DNA of 64,000 bases from Gnetum montanum (Eukaryota > Streptophyta > Gnetopsida > Gnetales > Gnetaceae): NCBI GenBank assembly GCA_015680685.1, contig MNCI01004792.1, positions 212,558 to 276,557 of the forward strand, written 5' to 3'. Below, in pieces: positions 1-11,149 of the stretch (position 1 is its first letter; the number at the start of each line of letters is the position of its first letter). The notes under the pieces are model-generated. The model was not told the DNA's origin, made no database searches, and saw nothing but the letters and a program-made list of their open reading frames with translations. The translations under genes were made by a program, and so were the position numbers.

Positions 1-131
1 CTTTCCAAGGGTCAACCTGTCTATATAGCATATTAGATAAATACAAAAGGTCATAAATTTCACAAGAATCTGTCCATATACATACATATTATGACTATCT
101 AATTGACAATGTACAAATATACTCTCAAAAA

Positions 132-149
132 ATTCTCCTCCTTTTTGGA
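132..149 (-). other. Polypurine tract candidate of the Sirevirus-like relic
   Basis: On the minus strand the sequence reads CCAAAAAGGAGGAGAA, a long purine run just downstream of the second ORF. Similar runs of A followed by GGAGG or GGGGG precede the 3' LTR in many plant copia elements. The 3' LTR itself is not in the window, so the assignment rests on position and composition. Confidence 0.45.
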
Positions 150-184
150 CATCAATCAAAAGGAGGGACCACCCAAGGACTCTA

Positions 185-1857
185 ATCACTAATCTTAGTG
201 GCATCATCAAAGTTCTTATTAGAAGTAGTTGTAGCATAAGAAAGTCTATAGGTCTCCTCCTCATCATCATTAATGCTGGTACTAGCATTGAAGACATGTT
301 GCTCATCATCATCTTCCAGAGAAGATATCTAAACTGGAGCCCTCTATGGTTGGAGCTTCACTTGAAATCAAGATGAAGTTGGTAGATCTTGTTGGGATGG
401 AGCCTACTATGAGGATGAGGAAGCATCCTTTCTCTGATAAGTGATAGGATCGATAGGTCTTCATTGGAAATAAGTTCCAAAGATTATCTCCATGTCCTAT
501 TACTAAAATGTCCTTGGAGCCTCACCCTAATGATGAGGACTGGGTCTTGCTTGCATTGGATCAGGAAACTTCCCTTGGACACATGCTGGTGATGCATCGA
601 ATTTCTATAAATCTAATGCATTTCCTATGTCATAAGCTTGGATAGGCCCAGCTACTACTGAATGTCTAGGTGAGGCTGGATAGTCCTCATTGTCTAATAT
701 GGGAGGAGTGGTGATCTCCTTGAATTGTTATCCATTAGGAGGAAGTGGTTCTCTAGCTACATCCATTCTCTTACAGAGGTAAGAGAGATTTATAACAAGC
801 CTCAAAATAGCATGAGCAAAGAGTTGAAGTAGCTTCTTTAGAAAAGATCTATTTTTACTACTACTAGATTTATATCTTCTTAGTTGAGGATAGGCCTAAG
901 ATGATGATGTAGAATCCTTATTTTTGGATTTTTGAGGCTTGGTACTAGGTTCTACATTGTTAGCATGAGTGGAGCTCCTCTTTTATGGATACTCATCAAG
1001 GATCCTCTTATCTTTAAGCAAAGGCATGTTAGGAATGGGAACACGTCTCTATTGGGTTAACAAACTGATGAGGTAAGGATGCCCATAGATTCTCTCCTTG
1101 GTGAACAAGCCCAACATGTCTCAGTAGAGAGTATGACTCAAGTCCAAGGGTTATCCTATGAGAAGGAAATAGAAAAAAATGCTTTAGCTGGAAACAAATA
1201 ATTATACCTTCATATTATAATGATATCATATAAAATAATGAGAGAGAGTATGGAAATATTTGGGGCCATTTGACTCCTATAAACTCTTCCACTATGTAGA
1301 GATATTGACTCCCCAAACAAAGCATCAAAAAATCCATCATGAGAGATAGGAATCATACCATTCATGAAGATGTCATTCATGGACTAAATGGTAATTGCAA
1401 ACACATCAACATTGGAATCCCAAGAATTGCATTAAATACTTAAGGAGAAATAGTAATTAACATACCCCCAACCATGGTAGTGAAACCTCCAATAGAAGTG
1501 TTTGTAATGAAAATGTTACTATAGAATTATCTTATGAGAATTTGAGGCACACAAAAATTCATTGAAATGAATGTAATCTAATTCAAAACTTGAAAGAATC
1601 CCACTAGTTCCTTCTAACGATGCTACTAGAAATAAATAGAGAACTTACAGATGATAGAGATGATTTGAGTTACCTAAAATTGATGTTGGACATCAATGGA
1701 TTTGAATTGTGAAGTATAAGTACTAGCAATATTGGTGGAAGCTTCCTTTGACTTCTTGCTCTTCTTTTGCACTAGCCTTGATGTTACAAATTTCTTGTGC
1801 ACCATGTATTTACAATAAAAATGCACAACTCACTTTTGTTGGTGAAGCCTTGGCCAT
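185..1857 (-). pseudogene. Second ORF of the Sirevirus-like relic (unknown, possibly envelope-like position)
   Basis: Conceptual translation on the minus strand gives long protein-like stretches broken by scattered stops. It begins MAKASPTK, followed at once by GTGAGT, a good splice-donor sequence, then a Lys/Ser-rich stretch (QKKSKKSKEAS). Further on there are hydrophobic and acidic segments (MLITISP, FNAILGIPM, HDGFFDALFG, SLHSGRVYRSQ), then a Ser/Pro-rich C-terminal part (LLQLFAHAILRL, ASPRHSVVAGP, FPDPMQARPS). I do not recognise the family. The pattern of a short hydrophobic strand, then F, then LGIP resembles exon 4 of the antisense gene of Tat element A. Position after gag suggests the slot used by Sirevirus envelope-like ORFs, but no clear signal peptide or transmembrane helix was seen. 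Confidence 0.45.
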
Positions 1858-2289
1858 CTCCACTTGGTCATCTATGCTTGGACATAAAAGAATGAATGAA
1901 AAATGAAGATTTAGATTTATATAAACACACTCAATGAAGGGTTTTATGAAAAAATAGATGTCTCCTTTGAGAGATAGATGTCTATGTCATGCCTGTAAAT
2001 AAATAGGTAGATGTCTCATTTGAAAAGTAGATGCCTCTATGTCATCTAACAAAGAAATAGGTAGACATATTTCTTAAAGCGTAGAAATCTATTTTATCAT
2101 GAAGATGTCTCATGGGAGAGGCCTTCATGGGAGATGTCTTCATGAGAGACATCTTGAGGAAGATGTCCTAGCAAGAAAAGTTTTAGGGAGGGCTACCAAA
2201 AATTATAGTTGTAAGAGATATTTACAATGAATTGAAGACTTACCTCTACTTACCTTTCTTGCTAAAGAAAATGAAGGTACCTAAGGAGC
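1858..2289. repeat. Degenerate 'agatgtct' repeat spacer
   Basis: Between the second ORF and gag the sequence repeats variants of AGATGTCTC and ACATCTACCT about a dozen times, for example around 1965-2020 and 2095-2165. Related words occur in the LTR at about 4870-4970. No coding potential was seen. It may be leader or spacer DNA of the same element. Confidence 0.45.
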
Positions 2290-4083
2290 TTAAGAATGAG
2301 ATTGCCCTATTTTTTGGAGAATATTCTCTCGCTATCATCTTCCTTATTTTTGATTCTCCATAACTTCTTGACTCCCTTTCCCTTTTAATTCATCCATATT
2401 TTCTTGTTTTCTTGCATAATTTCCTTTCTAGACACATTTTGATAAGACCAAGGGGTTTTGTGATATGTACAGGTGTTCAGATGATAATACTTTAAATTTT
2501 AATTTCATTGCCTATTTCCAAATCTATTGCAATAACAACACCTAAACATTTTATTTAGATTAACGTTATTAAACCTTGAGGTTGCTCTTTCGTTAAATGT
2601 AGTACTAGTAGTTACCTCAATCTTTAAAGGGGCCTCTTGTTCAAATACATTTTATGTGGATGCTTATTCTTGTTGATAAAAACATAGTTGACTTTTATCA
2701 TTTGGACTTCTTCCTTGCCCAAAAACCATTTGAAGTGATTCTTTTCCTTTGATCAACCTTTCATTTACCAGTTTAGCATCTGCAAGTTCTTTCTTAATCT
2801 ACTCATAGGACAGGGTTAGTCTTTTATTCTGAGCTCTTAGGTATAAGGCTTTTTTGTGAAGTGTAAAATTTTTATATTTAATAAAGAGACATCTTAATCC
2901 TTATTTTTTAATTCATTCTCTAATTTTATATAAATATTTTGAAGAGATAAAAGTTCATTGCATAAGAGATCATATGTTTCTTCATTAGTTTCCATTTGAT
3001 CATCATCATTAGATAAGCTAGCATCATCATTTGTAAGAGTAATATAGATGAAATGTGAATATTTTGACGTGTCATCCTCCTCTTTTTTACTTTTCTCTCT
3101 ATCATCCTAGCTTGTGCAGAAGTTGGTCTTTTTGATGTCCAAGTTAGTGTTGTCCTTTCGTTGTAACCTACCATTGCTAGGACATTTAGAGGCCACATGG
3201 CCTCTTACATCACATACCCAACATTCTATTGAAAATCCTCAAAATTTGAATTTGAAAAATACTTACCTCTATCTTTACCTTAGGAGTTAGATTGACGAGG
3301 TCCTGGTTGATTGAGGCTTCTTCCATTTCTTGCTAGAAGCTTTTGAACTCTTCTTGATAGAATAGTTGTTTCTTCTTTATTGTTCATTTCTTTTTTAGCT
3401 AGTTCCTTCTATTTGGATTTTGATGTCAAGGTGATAGAATTTTATTTTATTGCTCCTTCACTTATGAGATTCATTTTGTAAGCTATAAGAGCACTTTGGA
3501 GCTCTTCAAATTTTAATACTAAAAAATCTCTAACTTTTTCCATAGTTGTAATCTTAGGTCTAAATTAAGGTTTTAGTGTTCTAATAATTTTAATGATTAC
3601 ATCAATTTTTTTTAAGTCCTTTCTTGTACTCCTAATTACTACAATTAGATCATTTACACTAGAAAGATATTCTTTAATCTTTTTAGCTTTTTTCATTTTA
3701 AGTTTATCATATTCACTTTGCAAAACCAAAAGTTTTAATTATTTGACTATGGATGTGCCCTCATAGGTAGCTTCTAAGGTTTTCCAAATTTCTTTAGTAG
3801 TTCTAAATCTAGCTACACTATTGAATATGGACTTATTTAATACACAATATAAACAATTTTTTGCTTTAGAATGATACATAAACTTATTTGTTTCTTCAAG
3901 CGTCCACTTGCTATGTGACTTGAGGGCCTTTAATGTGCTATCAAAAGGTGGTGTGTAACCTTCAAGGATGGACTCCCATACCTCAAATTCCATTGACTCA
4001 TAAAGGACTTGCATCCTTGCCTTCTAATAAGAAAAATCAAAACCATCAAATATTGATAATTTTGTGTATGATGTCCCCTCCAT
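2290..4083 (-). pseudogene. gag: Copia gag relic (UBN2/DUF4219-type) with CCHC knuckle
   Basis: Gag forms the virus-like particle and packages element RNA. The minus-strand reading starts MEGTSYTKLSIFDG just downstream of the primer-binding site and continues with the capsid-type signature of plant copia gag: W near residue 34, a run ending in WTLEETNK, then EIWKTLEATYEGT. A zinc knuckle, C-x2-C-x4-H-x4-C, is intact at about 3239-3198 (CWVCDVRGHVASKC). A Lys/Glu-rich coiled-coil region follows (KELADAKLVNERLIKGKESL, about 2800-2740), then a damaged second Cys-rich motif (CCYCNRFGNRQ, about 2540). Several stops and at least one frame change interrupt it. There is no protease domain behind it. 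Confidence 0.75.
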
Positions 4084-4124
4084 AGTTTACTCTTGAAAGT
4101 TGAAGCATGAATGTAAGAGCACCA

Positions 4125-4137
4125 GGCTTTGATACCA
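4125..4137 (-). other. Primer-binding site (initiator Met tRNA)
   Basis: On the minus strand the sequence is TGGTATCAAAGCC, one mismatch from TGGTATCAGAGCC, the complement of the 3' end of plant initiator-Met tRNA. It begins two bases after the inner end of the LTR, the expected spacing for a 5' LTR of a minus-strand copia element. Confidence 0.85.
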
Positions 4138-4139
4138 CT

Positions 4140-5192
4140 TGTGGATTAACAAATTAGGAGAGGTGGGGGGTGGGTGGGGTGGTGGAGGGTTGAATAAGTT
4201 TCACAAATTAAAAATGCATCGGCCACAAAACACACTAAAGTTTACATGGTTCCCTAACTTGGGTAGTTCACACTTAGAGGGTAGATTTCTTACACATCTT
4301 TGGACTTTGTTTCTTATAATCATGGTTTGAATGACACCAAATCCTATACAAGCTATGATATTTGCATCAAATTATTTCATCATTCAAAAAGCACTCAACC
4401 TTGTAATGTCCCAACAAGCTCAAAATGTGATTTCAAGCATCCCAACACCCTATACAAGCTTTGAGTTCTACTCTGGAGTGTTTTGGCATTACAAAAACAT
4501 TCAACCTTGTAAGGTCCCAACAAACTTAATATGGATGCCTTATTATAAGAATGAAATCAACCCCATAGGGCTATAAGAAAAATAGAAAGACACAAGGAAA
4601 GAATGTAATTAAATTTACAAGTCCTTGCACTTAAAGCTTAGTACAACATACAACCAAGCAAATGATGCTACAATGAGCAGTAAGAAAATAATTACATATA
4701 ATAGAAAATTAGGAGCTTGAATGTAAACAATGCTTGCTTAATTCCAAAGATTTTGGTATCTTCTTATATCCTCATAGTTTTTGACAACTCAGAATTCATG
4801 TAACGACTACCAAATGACTAGTGTAGATGTATTCTTTGAGGTTGGGACATATACCTGAGATTGGCCTCAACTCAGGAGAGATGTCTCACTAGAAATTTGG
4901 ACGTCTTCTATGGGACGTTTACTCTTGAAAGTAGATGTTAACTATTTTTACAAGATGTCTCCTCAAATTTTGGGCTTTTTCTTCTAAGGTTTTGTTCCAT
5001 TATTTTATCTTCTTGCTAGTCATTGGAACATCTTCATTTGATTTTTAGCCTTCATTTTCATCCATGCTTGTCCATGCTCTCATCTTGATCATGTTGTCTT
5101 CATTTTAACATTTTGTCATAGATCTTTTTTCCTTGTGTTCTTAGATCTCATTGTGGAGTTCTTATTCATGTCCTACAAACAAATTATCCACA
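4140..5192 (-). repeat. 5' LTR of the Sirevirus-like relic
   Basis: The inner end abuts the primer-binding site. On the plus strand the LTR starts TGTGGATTAACAAATT and ends CAAATTATCCACA, giving imperfect terminal inverted repeats TGTGGAT/ATCCACA and the usual TG...CA ends. The length of 1053 bases suits Sireviruses. A G-rich run lies just inside the inner end. The outer boundary is set by the inverted repeat, since no second LTR is available in the window. Confidence 0.7.
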
Positions 5193-5665
5193 AAAAGAAT
5201 TCTATGTTCTCCATTTTCCTTAATGTTTGGCCATACCAAAAGGTCAACAGTGCTTAACCATGTTTCTACCATGGATTTCTATGTCTAATAGCTCCACCTA
5301 GTCAAAAAAAATTCTTATTCATCTATCACTTCCTTCTTTATCCTTTCATGCTTATTCCAATGAATTTAGTAGTCGGATCTTGGTATTAGCATGTTCAATT
5401 ACTAATATTTCTAGATTTTTTGCATGATTAAGAGCTACACTTATTTTGTCTATAGTAATATTGTCCACTACGACATCTCTATTTATTTTAGTATCATGGA
5501 GCATTCCCTAATCTTATTTTTATTTCTGTATTTCAATCAATAAAACATAAGATTTTCTATGGTTAACTAATGAATGTTATTTAACAAAAGTAATGTTATG
5601 AAATTACCTTCATCTAGAGATAGCAAATTTAGTTCCCCCCTTCCCCACACACCACCCCTGTGCCA
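5193..5665. other. Intergenic DNA, no gene seen
   Basis: AT-rich sequence outside the LTR with stops in all frames and no recognised domain. A short C-rich run (about 5635-5660) directly precedes the assembly gap. Confidence 0.5.
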
Positions 5666-5687
5666 NNNNNNNNNNNNNNNNNNNNNN
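5666..5687. other. Assembly gap (22 N)
   Basis: Twenty-two undetermined bases directly after a C-rich run. The true gap length is unknown. Confidence 0.98.
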
Positions 5688-5699
5688 CATGTCTTTTGC

Positions 5700-8600
5700 T
5701 AGATACTTCAATATTATTTTCTTTTCGTTGTCATAACCTCAAATTTTCCTTTTTATCTTTGACAAAGAGAAGAAAATGGTTAAGACCTATTCACATCAAA
5801 ATTTAAACAACATAAAAAATTTTAATGTCATGTTGCTTACACCTATCCTATGATGTGAAGAATTTGGAACTTTTCACTTTATCCACTTGCAAACCTTAGA
5901 ATTGTTCAAAACTAGTTTATTGGGAGGAGTGACATCCACTAAAGGAGGAGGGAGTTTAAATTCTCAAAGTTTAGTTCTTCCTCTATCCCCACCTTTTTCT
6001 TCTTGGCCTATTTCATCATTAAGTAATTTAAGAAAATTTAAAAAATTCACACTTTCTATCTTTTCTTCATCTACTTCTAACATAAACAAGTTATCCAAGA
6101 AGTCCTTCTTCTTCTAGCTCATACATGTCTTAGTCCTCCTAGAATTAAAGAAAGGATACATAATTTTTTCAATTCAGCTTCTAGAGTCCTCCTATCTCTT
6201 GCAACCTCTACAATTAAGAGAATGACCAAGTGTTAGTGTTATGTCATTTCCCAATCACGTGAAAGTAGAAATGCTATTGCATAAAAAAAATTAGTAAAGG
6301 TTTTAAACAAGAAAAAATTAACATAAAATACTTCCTTATTTTTGCTTCTAACTTTTCTTTGGAGATGAAAATTTCTAATGTCTTTGAAGTGATCTCTTTC
6401 TTTGGAGGAGTCTTTCTTTTTCTTGATGCTTTTTCCTTCTACATAATTCTAGAGGAACTCTAAAAAATTATCTCCTTTTTTTCTTTAGCATTTCCACTTA
6501 TTTTCTTTTGTAGTTCTTCAATGCTTTTGGACATAGAATACTCAACCTCTTCTCTAGTCTTTTACTTTGATGTCAAAGGACCTCTACCTCTGATGCTATA
6601 GGCAGACATCAAACTCCCTAAGTGTTGGCACAATGGGGGCCTGAACTCTACTTTTGAGGCAACATTAGCTTATATTTCCCCATCACAGGCAAACAAATCC
6701 AGCATTTCTCTTATTAACTCATAATAAAATCTACAAAATTGAGCATTTTTCTCATTATATGTTCTTTTATTTTTTTCCTCTTGAGGTAGTTTTTCTATTT
6801 CTACAACTACTTCTTGGCACATCACTTATGCCAAGTTAGCTACCCTTTGTTGTGACATAGCCCCATATAACTTGTACAATCTTATTAGGTCCAGTTCCTA
6901 TTTTTGCCTAAATTTTTTAATAGAAGAGTCTTTTTATGAATAAATGAAAAATTCCTTCTAGATCCTCATTATTCCTTTTATTCATGTTGATGGTGTTACT
7001 TTTTGTGATCCCACTCACTCCTCTACTATTGACAACTCTATTGAATCTAGCTTGGTGTTGTCAATCTTTAATCCTCTTTTGGGAAATCCCTACCAATACC
7101 TCAGTGTAGCTCAATCCCAAGTGATCATCACTTTTTTTTTCATCTACATGAATGACATTACTACATTGTTAATCACATAACTCTTTATTAGGCCAATACA
7201 CTTTGATGCACTAGGGTAGGGATTCTTTAAGCCTAAAGAACATAAAATTCCCTTCCTATCAAATCTTGTAAAATACTTAACTTCATCATCTTCAAAAAGT
7301 TACTTTTGGATACTTACTACCTCACTAGTAGACATTACCTCATACTTCTCTACATCTTTAGTGATGTTAATGAATTTGGCATAACCAATGTCTATATGAC
7401 CTGCAAATAAGTATTCACTTTTATTAGCTAACTATTCCTCTAAAAAATGCCAAATATGTAAAAAGAGCTTTTTAAATTTCTTGTTTATCTTTAGGCCTTA
7501 GGATAATCCTTGACCTCTTTGGACATTTAGCATGCTCTTCTTAAACTTCTTTCCATAATGAATGAAGCCATCCTTTTTTTTTTCATATTCTCTCTAAATG
7601 TTATGCATCCTTAAGGTCTTGTGTTTCATATCAAATTGAGACATCAACTAAGGTCTTCAATTTAAATGTTATGATAGGTTTCACAATAAATTCTAAATTA
7701 ATGCCATGTGATTGGGGCTTTGGTTGTTTGGGTCATCAAACCTGTATCATAAAATTCAAAGTTAGTTGCTTTAAAAAATAAAGGCTAACTTACTTTTAAC
7801 TTTAAATCATTTCTAACTTATATATTGACAAAAACCTGTGGCTTGGTAGATTAGACATCACTCTAGTAATTTGGGTCTATAGTAGCAATATGCTATTGAC
7901 AATAAATTGTTGATATTTCTTATGTTCGCATAGCTTTTCTAGACACTTCTTGTGCACTAGGGTATCATTGGCCAATTCTTTAATATTTTACTGTAGCTTG
8001 TAGATAATCTATGTGAGCTCTATAGAGAATTTAGGAAGGATTGTCTCCAAAGCTTTCATGATTACTTTCTCTTCTAAGCCCATCCAAATTACCATGTGGA
8101 AGTAAGTAATACATAATTTTAATAATTTTGAAGCCCCTTTCCTATCCCATAGCTTTGGCAGGATTAGCATGTTATCTTCAAGTAGTGGCTTAGTCATTAT
8201 TGGATCATCCTTCCTTCACTTGTTTTCAAAAATACTTCTTTCATTAATAAGAAACATGTACATTGGTTTAATAACAAGAAGTCTTGGTACTGTGGCATTC
8301 TTGAAAAAATAAATAGGATGATGTTAAAAGCATAGTAAAAGTTGTTGAAACTCTTTACATCAAGACTCTCATGCTTTATGTGAATTTCTCTAGTTACTTC
8401 TATGTGAAAATTTGAATTTAATTTTTACATCTCACATCACGTTGGCTATAGTGTTTGGCAAAAATCCTAAGTGGCCAATCTATGTTTCAACATTTCACAT
8501 TGAAACAATCTACATGGTGTGTCAAAATTTAAGTATGTTTAACAAAAACAACTTCAAGTTTATATGTTTTTTCTTTTGAAACACGGTGTCATTTAGTTTT

Positions 8601-9420
8601 GACATAGTGTTAACTTCAACTTTTGATGTTTCATGTCAAAAATCAATTTTGACACACAATGTCGTTAACACTTAGAATTTGGCAAAAATCCTTGCTTTCT
8701 GTCACATCAAAATCTTGTGTTGAGTTCATCTTGCATTATGTTCTTCATAGTTAAGAACCTAAAAAATCACATTTTCTTATAATTTTGTGATAATGATTAC
8801 AAATTCATTCATGAAAAAATTGATTTAGCTACAATTTCATCCTCTTTATCTAATACATTTGTCATATTTACCTCAAAACTACATGAAAATTTAAAATTCA
8901 TTACCCTACCTACACTACTATGAAGAAAACTATAGTAGCCATGTTAAATTCTTAAATCGTAGTAAATTTCACCATAAAATCTACTGAAAAGCCCTAAATT
9001 TTAACACATATTTAGTTTATTAGCAAAGTAGGCTAAAAAATCTATGCATGCATTCAATTTCTAGTTGTAGATTTAAGAAAATGTCCAAAAACATATAAAA
9101 ACCTAAGTAATGTTATTGGGTTGTTTATCCCCATCATAAAATAGAGCTAAAATGTCGGATTCTTAGCATAAACCTACTTTAAATTTCTAGACAACATTAT
9201 CTATAAGCTTTAAAATTCAATACCTTAATAAATAGTTTTAAATCTTAGCACATTATAAAACTCCCATTGTGGTAATGCTATAGTAAGAGTAAAATCAAAT
9301 AAAAATTACTAACTAGGATTTAGGTAACTTACATTTGAGCTCTAGGAGGAAGTAACTAGGGTTGAGACAATTCCCTATTGCTGATGGACCTACATTGGCC
9401 ATCTCTTTGCCATTTTTGTT
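5700..9420 (-). pseudogene. Unrecognised spliced minus-strand gene relic
   Basis: The minus strand carries a string of protein-like blocks. A short first exon may begin MAKRWPM near 9405 and end at AATGTAAGTT near 9330. Later blocks include PKLWDRKGASKLL and FHMVIWMGLEEKVIMKALE (about 8165-8040), then, after a good acceptor (TATTTGCAG, about 7415), GHIDIGYAKFINITKDVEKY and FTRFDRKGILCSLGLKNPYP (about 7405-7215). Further blocks are RLYKLYGAMSQQRVANLA (about 6880-6830), NAQFCRFYYELIREMLDLF (about 6750-6690), a Lys-rich stretch (RKRKTPPKKE, about 6420) and DNLFMLEVDEEKIESVNF (about 6090-6035). Stops and frame changes interrupt it. I do not recognise the family; it could be cargo of another transposon or an old host gene. 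The parts between 8260 and 9330 show no coding sense. Confidence 0.4.
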
Positions 9421-9529
9421 GATTCTTGTTATTTTTTAAAATTTTTTTTACTATGATATTTCTTTCTAAAAGTTTTTGCATTGGTTCTAGATATCACTGA
9501 ATGAAAACGAAAACTTTTATACCTAACTC

Positions 9530-9717
9530 TTCATCATTTGCCTTCACTTCATCTACTTGTGCATCACCCGCTCCTGCGTTGCCTTTTACCGATCCTACAT
9601 TCCCTCTCTCCATGGGTCTCGCACCCTCATCCAGAGCCTACACTGTAAGAATGAAGTAGCTAGCTAAGGCAACAAATGCGGTAAATGCAAGCTACAACAT
9701 AACATGAAAGAAACTAA
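9530..9717 (-). pseudogene. Orphan terminal exon of the Tat antisense gene
   Basis: This segment is about 90% identical by eye to 16227-16440, the last exon and preceding intron of the antisense gene in element A. On the minus strand it reads a gap, the acceptor TGTAG, then ALDEGARPMERGNVGSV...AGDAQVDE, matching ALDEYVKPMGRGNVGW...AGDAQVDE of A. Homology stops at about 9717, a dozen bases before homology to the LTR of A begins. Upstream exons are absent. It is a fragment of a second, closely related copy placed against the truncated LTR. Confidence 0.75.
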
Positions 9718-9728
9718 GTGCTACAACA

Positions 9729-11023
9729 TAATTTCGAGTTTTGCAGTGATGTCCCTTTCTGTCAGGAAGTGGTGGACCATGTCTGCTGCTATGCTACATT
9801 GAGCTACATGGAGCAACAAGGCGTAGCAATCCTGTGGAAGAGACAGAAGGTAGTTCAAAAGGTGGAGTCAACGAAGTTCGCAAGACTTGCATCGCAGGAG
9901 ACAAGATTTGCAAATCAGCAAATCTTTCGTGACTAAGGCAAGTTGCTACGCTACGTAGCATAGCATAGCATAGCAAGCATATGACATATAGCAGAACACG
10001 TGACAAAGTGCTACGCTACGCCAAGCATGCTATGTCACAAAGCACAACAAGGCATGCAGGTGGTTGTGTGACATCAATGCACTCCACCTAATCAGACCGT
10101 TGGCACACGTCTCCAGACACTGATAGCACAATTACGGCATTGTAGGATTGCAATTATTGCATACAAGTTCACATCGCAACAACCTTGTAGGTCCAATGGT
10201 CACAAACAACACGTGTGGAGCCAACAAGACAACAAAGGAATGGGGCACATAACATTCAAACCACCCCTTTTTCATGCCCTAGGTCTTATAAATACCTTGG
10301 CAATAGCATGCAAAGGGTCTGCAATTTTTTAAAAGTTGGCAATTTCAAAAGAGTTCGCAGGTTGCTTGAAGCAAACATCTTCCAAGTGGTGGGAACTTTG
10401 ACATTTTGAAACAAAGACTTCCCCTCTCTCCAGCGTTGTAATATCAAATTCATTTGTCTAATACTATAAACAACGAGTCTCTCTCAGCTGGCATGAGGTC
10501 CCTATCTCTATTCTACTACCTTGGTAGAACCCTGCATTATTTGTACACAAGTCCATGTCCAAACTCATAGCTCTTTTTGCTCGACAAGCCTTGGTTACCC
10601 TTGGGATTTCTGCACTCCGTCACACTGTGCAGCCGATTGTATCCACCCTGAACAAGCGAGTTTGTAGCTTTGGAGTGGTGCATGTTTCTAACCACACATT
10701 ACTTTATCTCTTGCTTATTGTCTTTTTTTGGCATCATTTTCCATTTTATTCACCTTAAAGAATTACTTTGTATTACTATTGTACCCTTTTTCAGTTCCTC
10801 TCATGTTTCATTTATTTTAAAGTATTACCTCGCATTTTGCATTATTTACATTGCAAAAGGCTATATCAACACCGATATAAGTCCCTGTCTGATCGACTAG
10901 AGCATTTAGGGCACCCCGTATCTGCACACACCGAGCATGGCCCTCCCATAGATATGGGGTTGGAATTGTCGTGCCCACTAACCCCCAGTGTTCTTTCAGT
11001 TACCGACACTTTCAGTCGCTACA
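9729..11023 (+). repeat. 5' LTR of element A (first ~390 bases missing)
   Basis: This segment matches 26584-27879 along its whole length, ending ...GTCGCTACA directly before the primer-binding site. The 3' LTR starts at 26194, so about 390 bases of U3 are missing here and an unrelated antisense-gene fragment lies in their place. It contains a TATA box at 10287 and clusters of GCTACGCTACG/TAGCATAGC words near 9945-10030. Confidence 0.85.
10287..10294 (+). promoter_or_regulatory. TATA box in 5' LTR of A
   Basis: TATAAATA lies in a conserved context (GGTCTTATAAATACCT here, GGTCCTATAAATACCT at 27138 in the 3' LTR), and element D has TATAAATACCT at 58220. Conservation across LTRs supports this as the core promoter for the sense transcript. 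Confidence 0.7.
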
Positions 11024-11029
11024 GTTTTC

Positions 11030-11046
11030 TGGTGCTAGAAGGAGGG
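11030..11046 (+). other. Primer-binding site of element A
   Basis: TGGTGCTAGAAGGAGGG follows the LTR end after six bases. Elements D (TGGCGCTAGAAGCAGGG, 58772) and C (minus strand, TAGCACTAAAAGGAGGG, 53741) have the same site at the same place. I could not assign the tRNA with confidence. Confidence 0.7.
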
Positions 11047-11149
11047 TCTTTTGGTGCCTTTTTCGTGTGTCACAGTAGTTCTGTGAGCCTTATGCACCCT
11101 AATACACATAAGCATAAATGCAACACCCTCCGACGGTTGTTTGTGCTTT

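Larger units (their letters stand above)
132..5192 (-). mobile_element. Sirevirus-like Ty1/copia retrotransposon relic lacking pol
   Basis: Read on the minus strand this stretch has an LTR (5192-4140), a primer-binding site complementary to initiator-Met tRNA, a copia-type gag (4083-2290), a second ORF of unknown function (1857-185) and a purine-rich tract (149-132). No protease, integrase, reverse transcriptase or RNase H is visible between gag and the second ORF, a gap of only about 430 bases. The order gag then extra ORF then polypurine tract, with a ~1 kb LTR and a Met-tRNA primer site, resembles a Sirevirus with pol deleted; the second ORF would then sit where envelope-like ORFs sit in that group. 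The other LTR would lie left of the window. The lineage is inferred from architecture and gag, not from a tree. Confidence 0.6.

Noticed and set aside
2926-3198. Open frame of 90 codons on the minus strand
   Set aside because: It overlaps the real gag reading in another frame; the zinc knuckle and the downstream acidic stretch lie in the neighbouring frame.
4139-4576. Two short plus-strand open frames
   Set aside because: They lie inside the LTR, encode low-complexity peptides and match nothing.
5887-6117. Plus-strand open frame rich in Ser and Phe
   Set aside because: It is the shadow of a better minus-strand reading with acidic, helical character.
9491-9495. ATATC as a target-site duplication for element A (also after 27879)
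   Set aside because: The left LTR does not extend to this position, so the match is probably chance.
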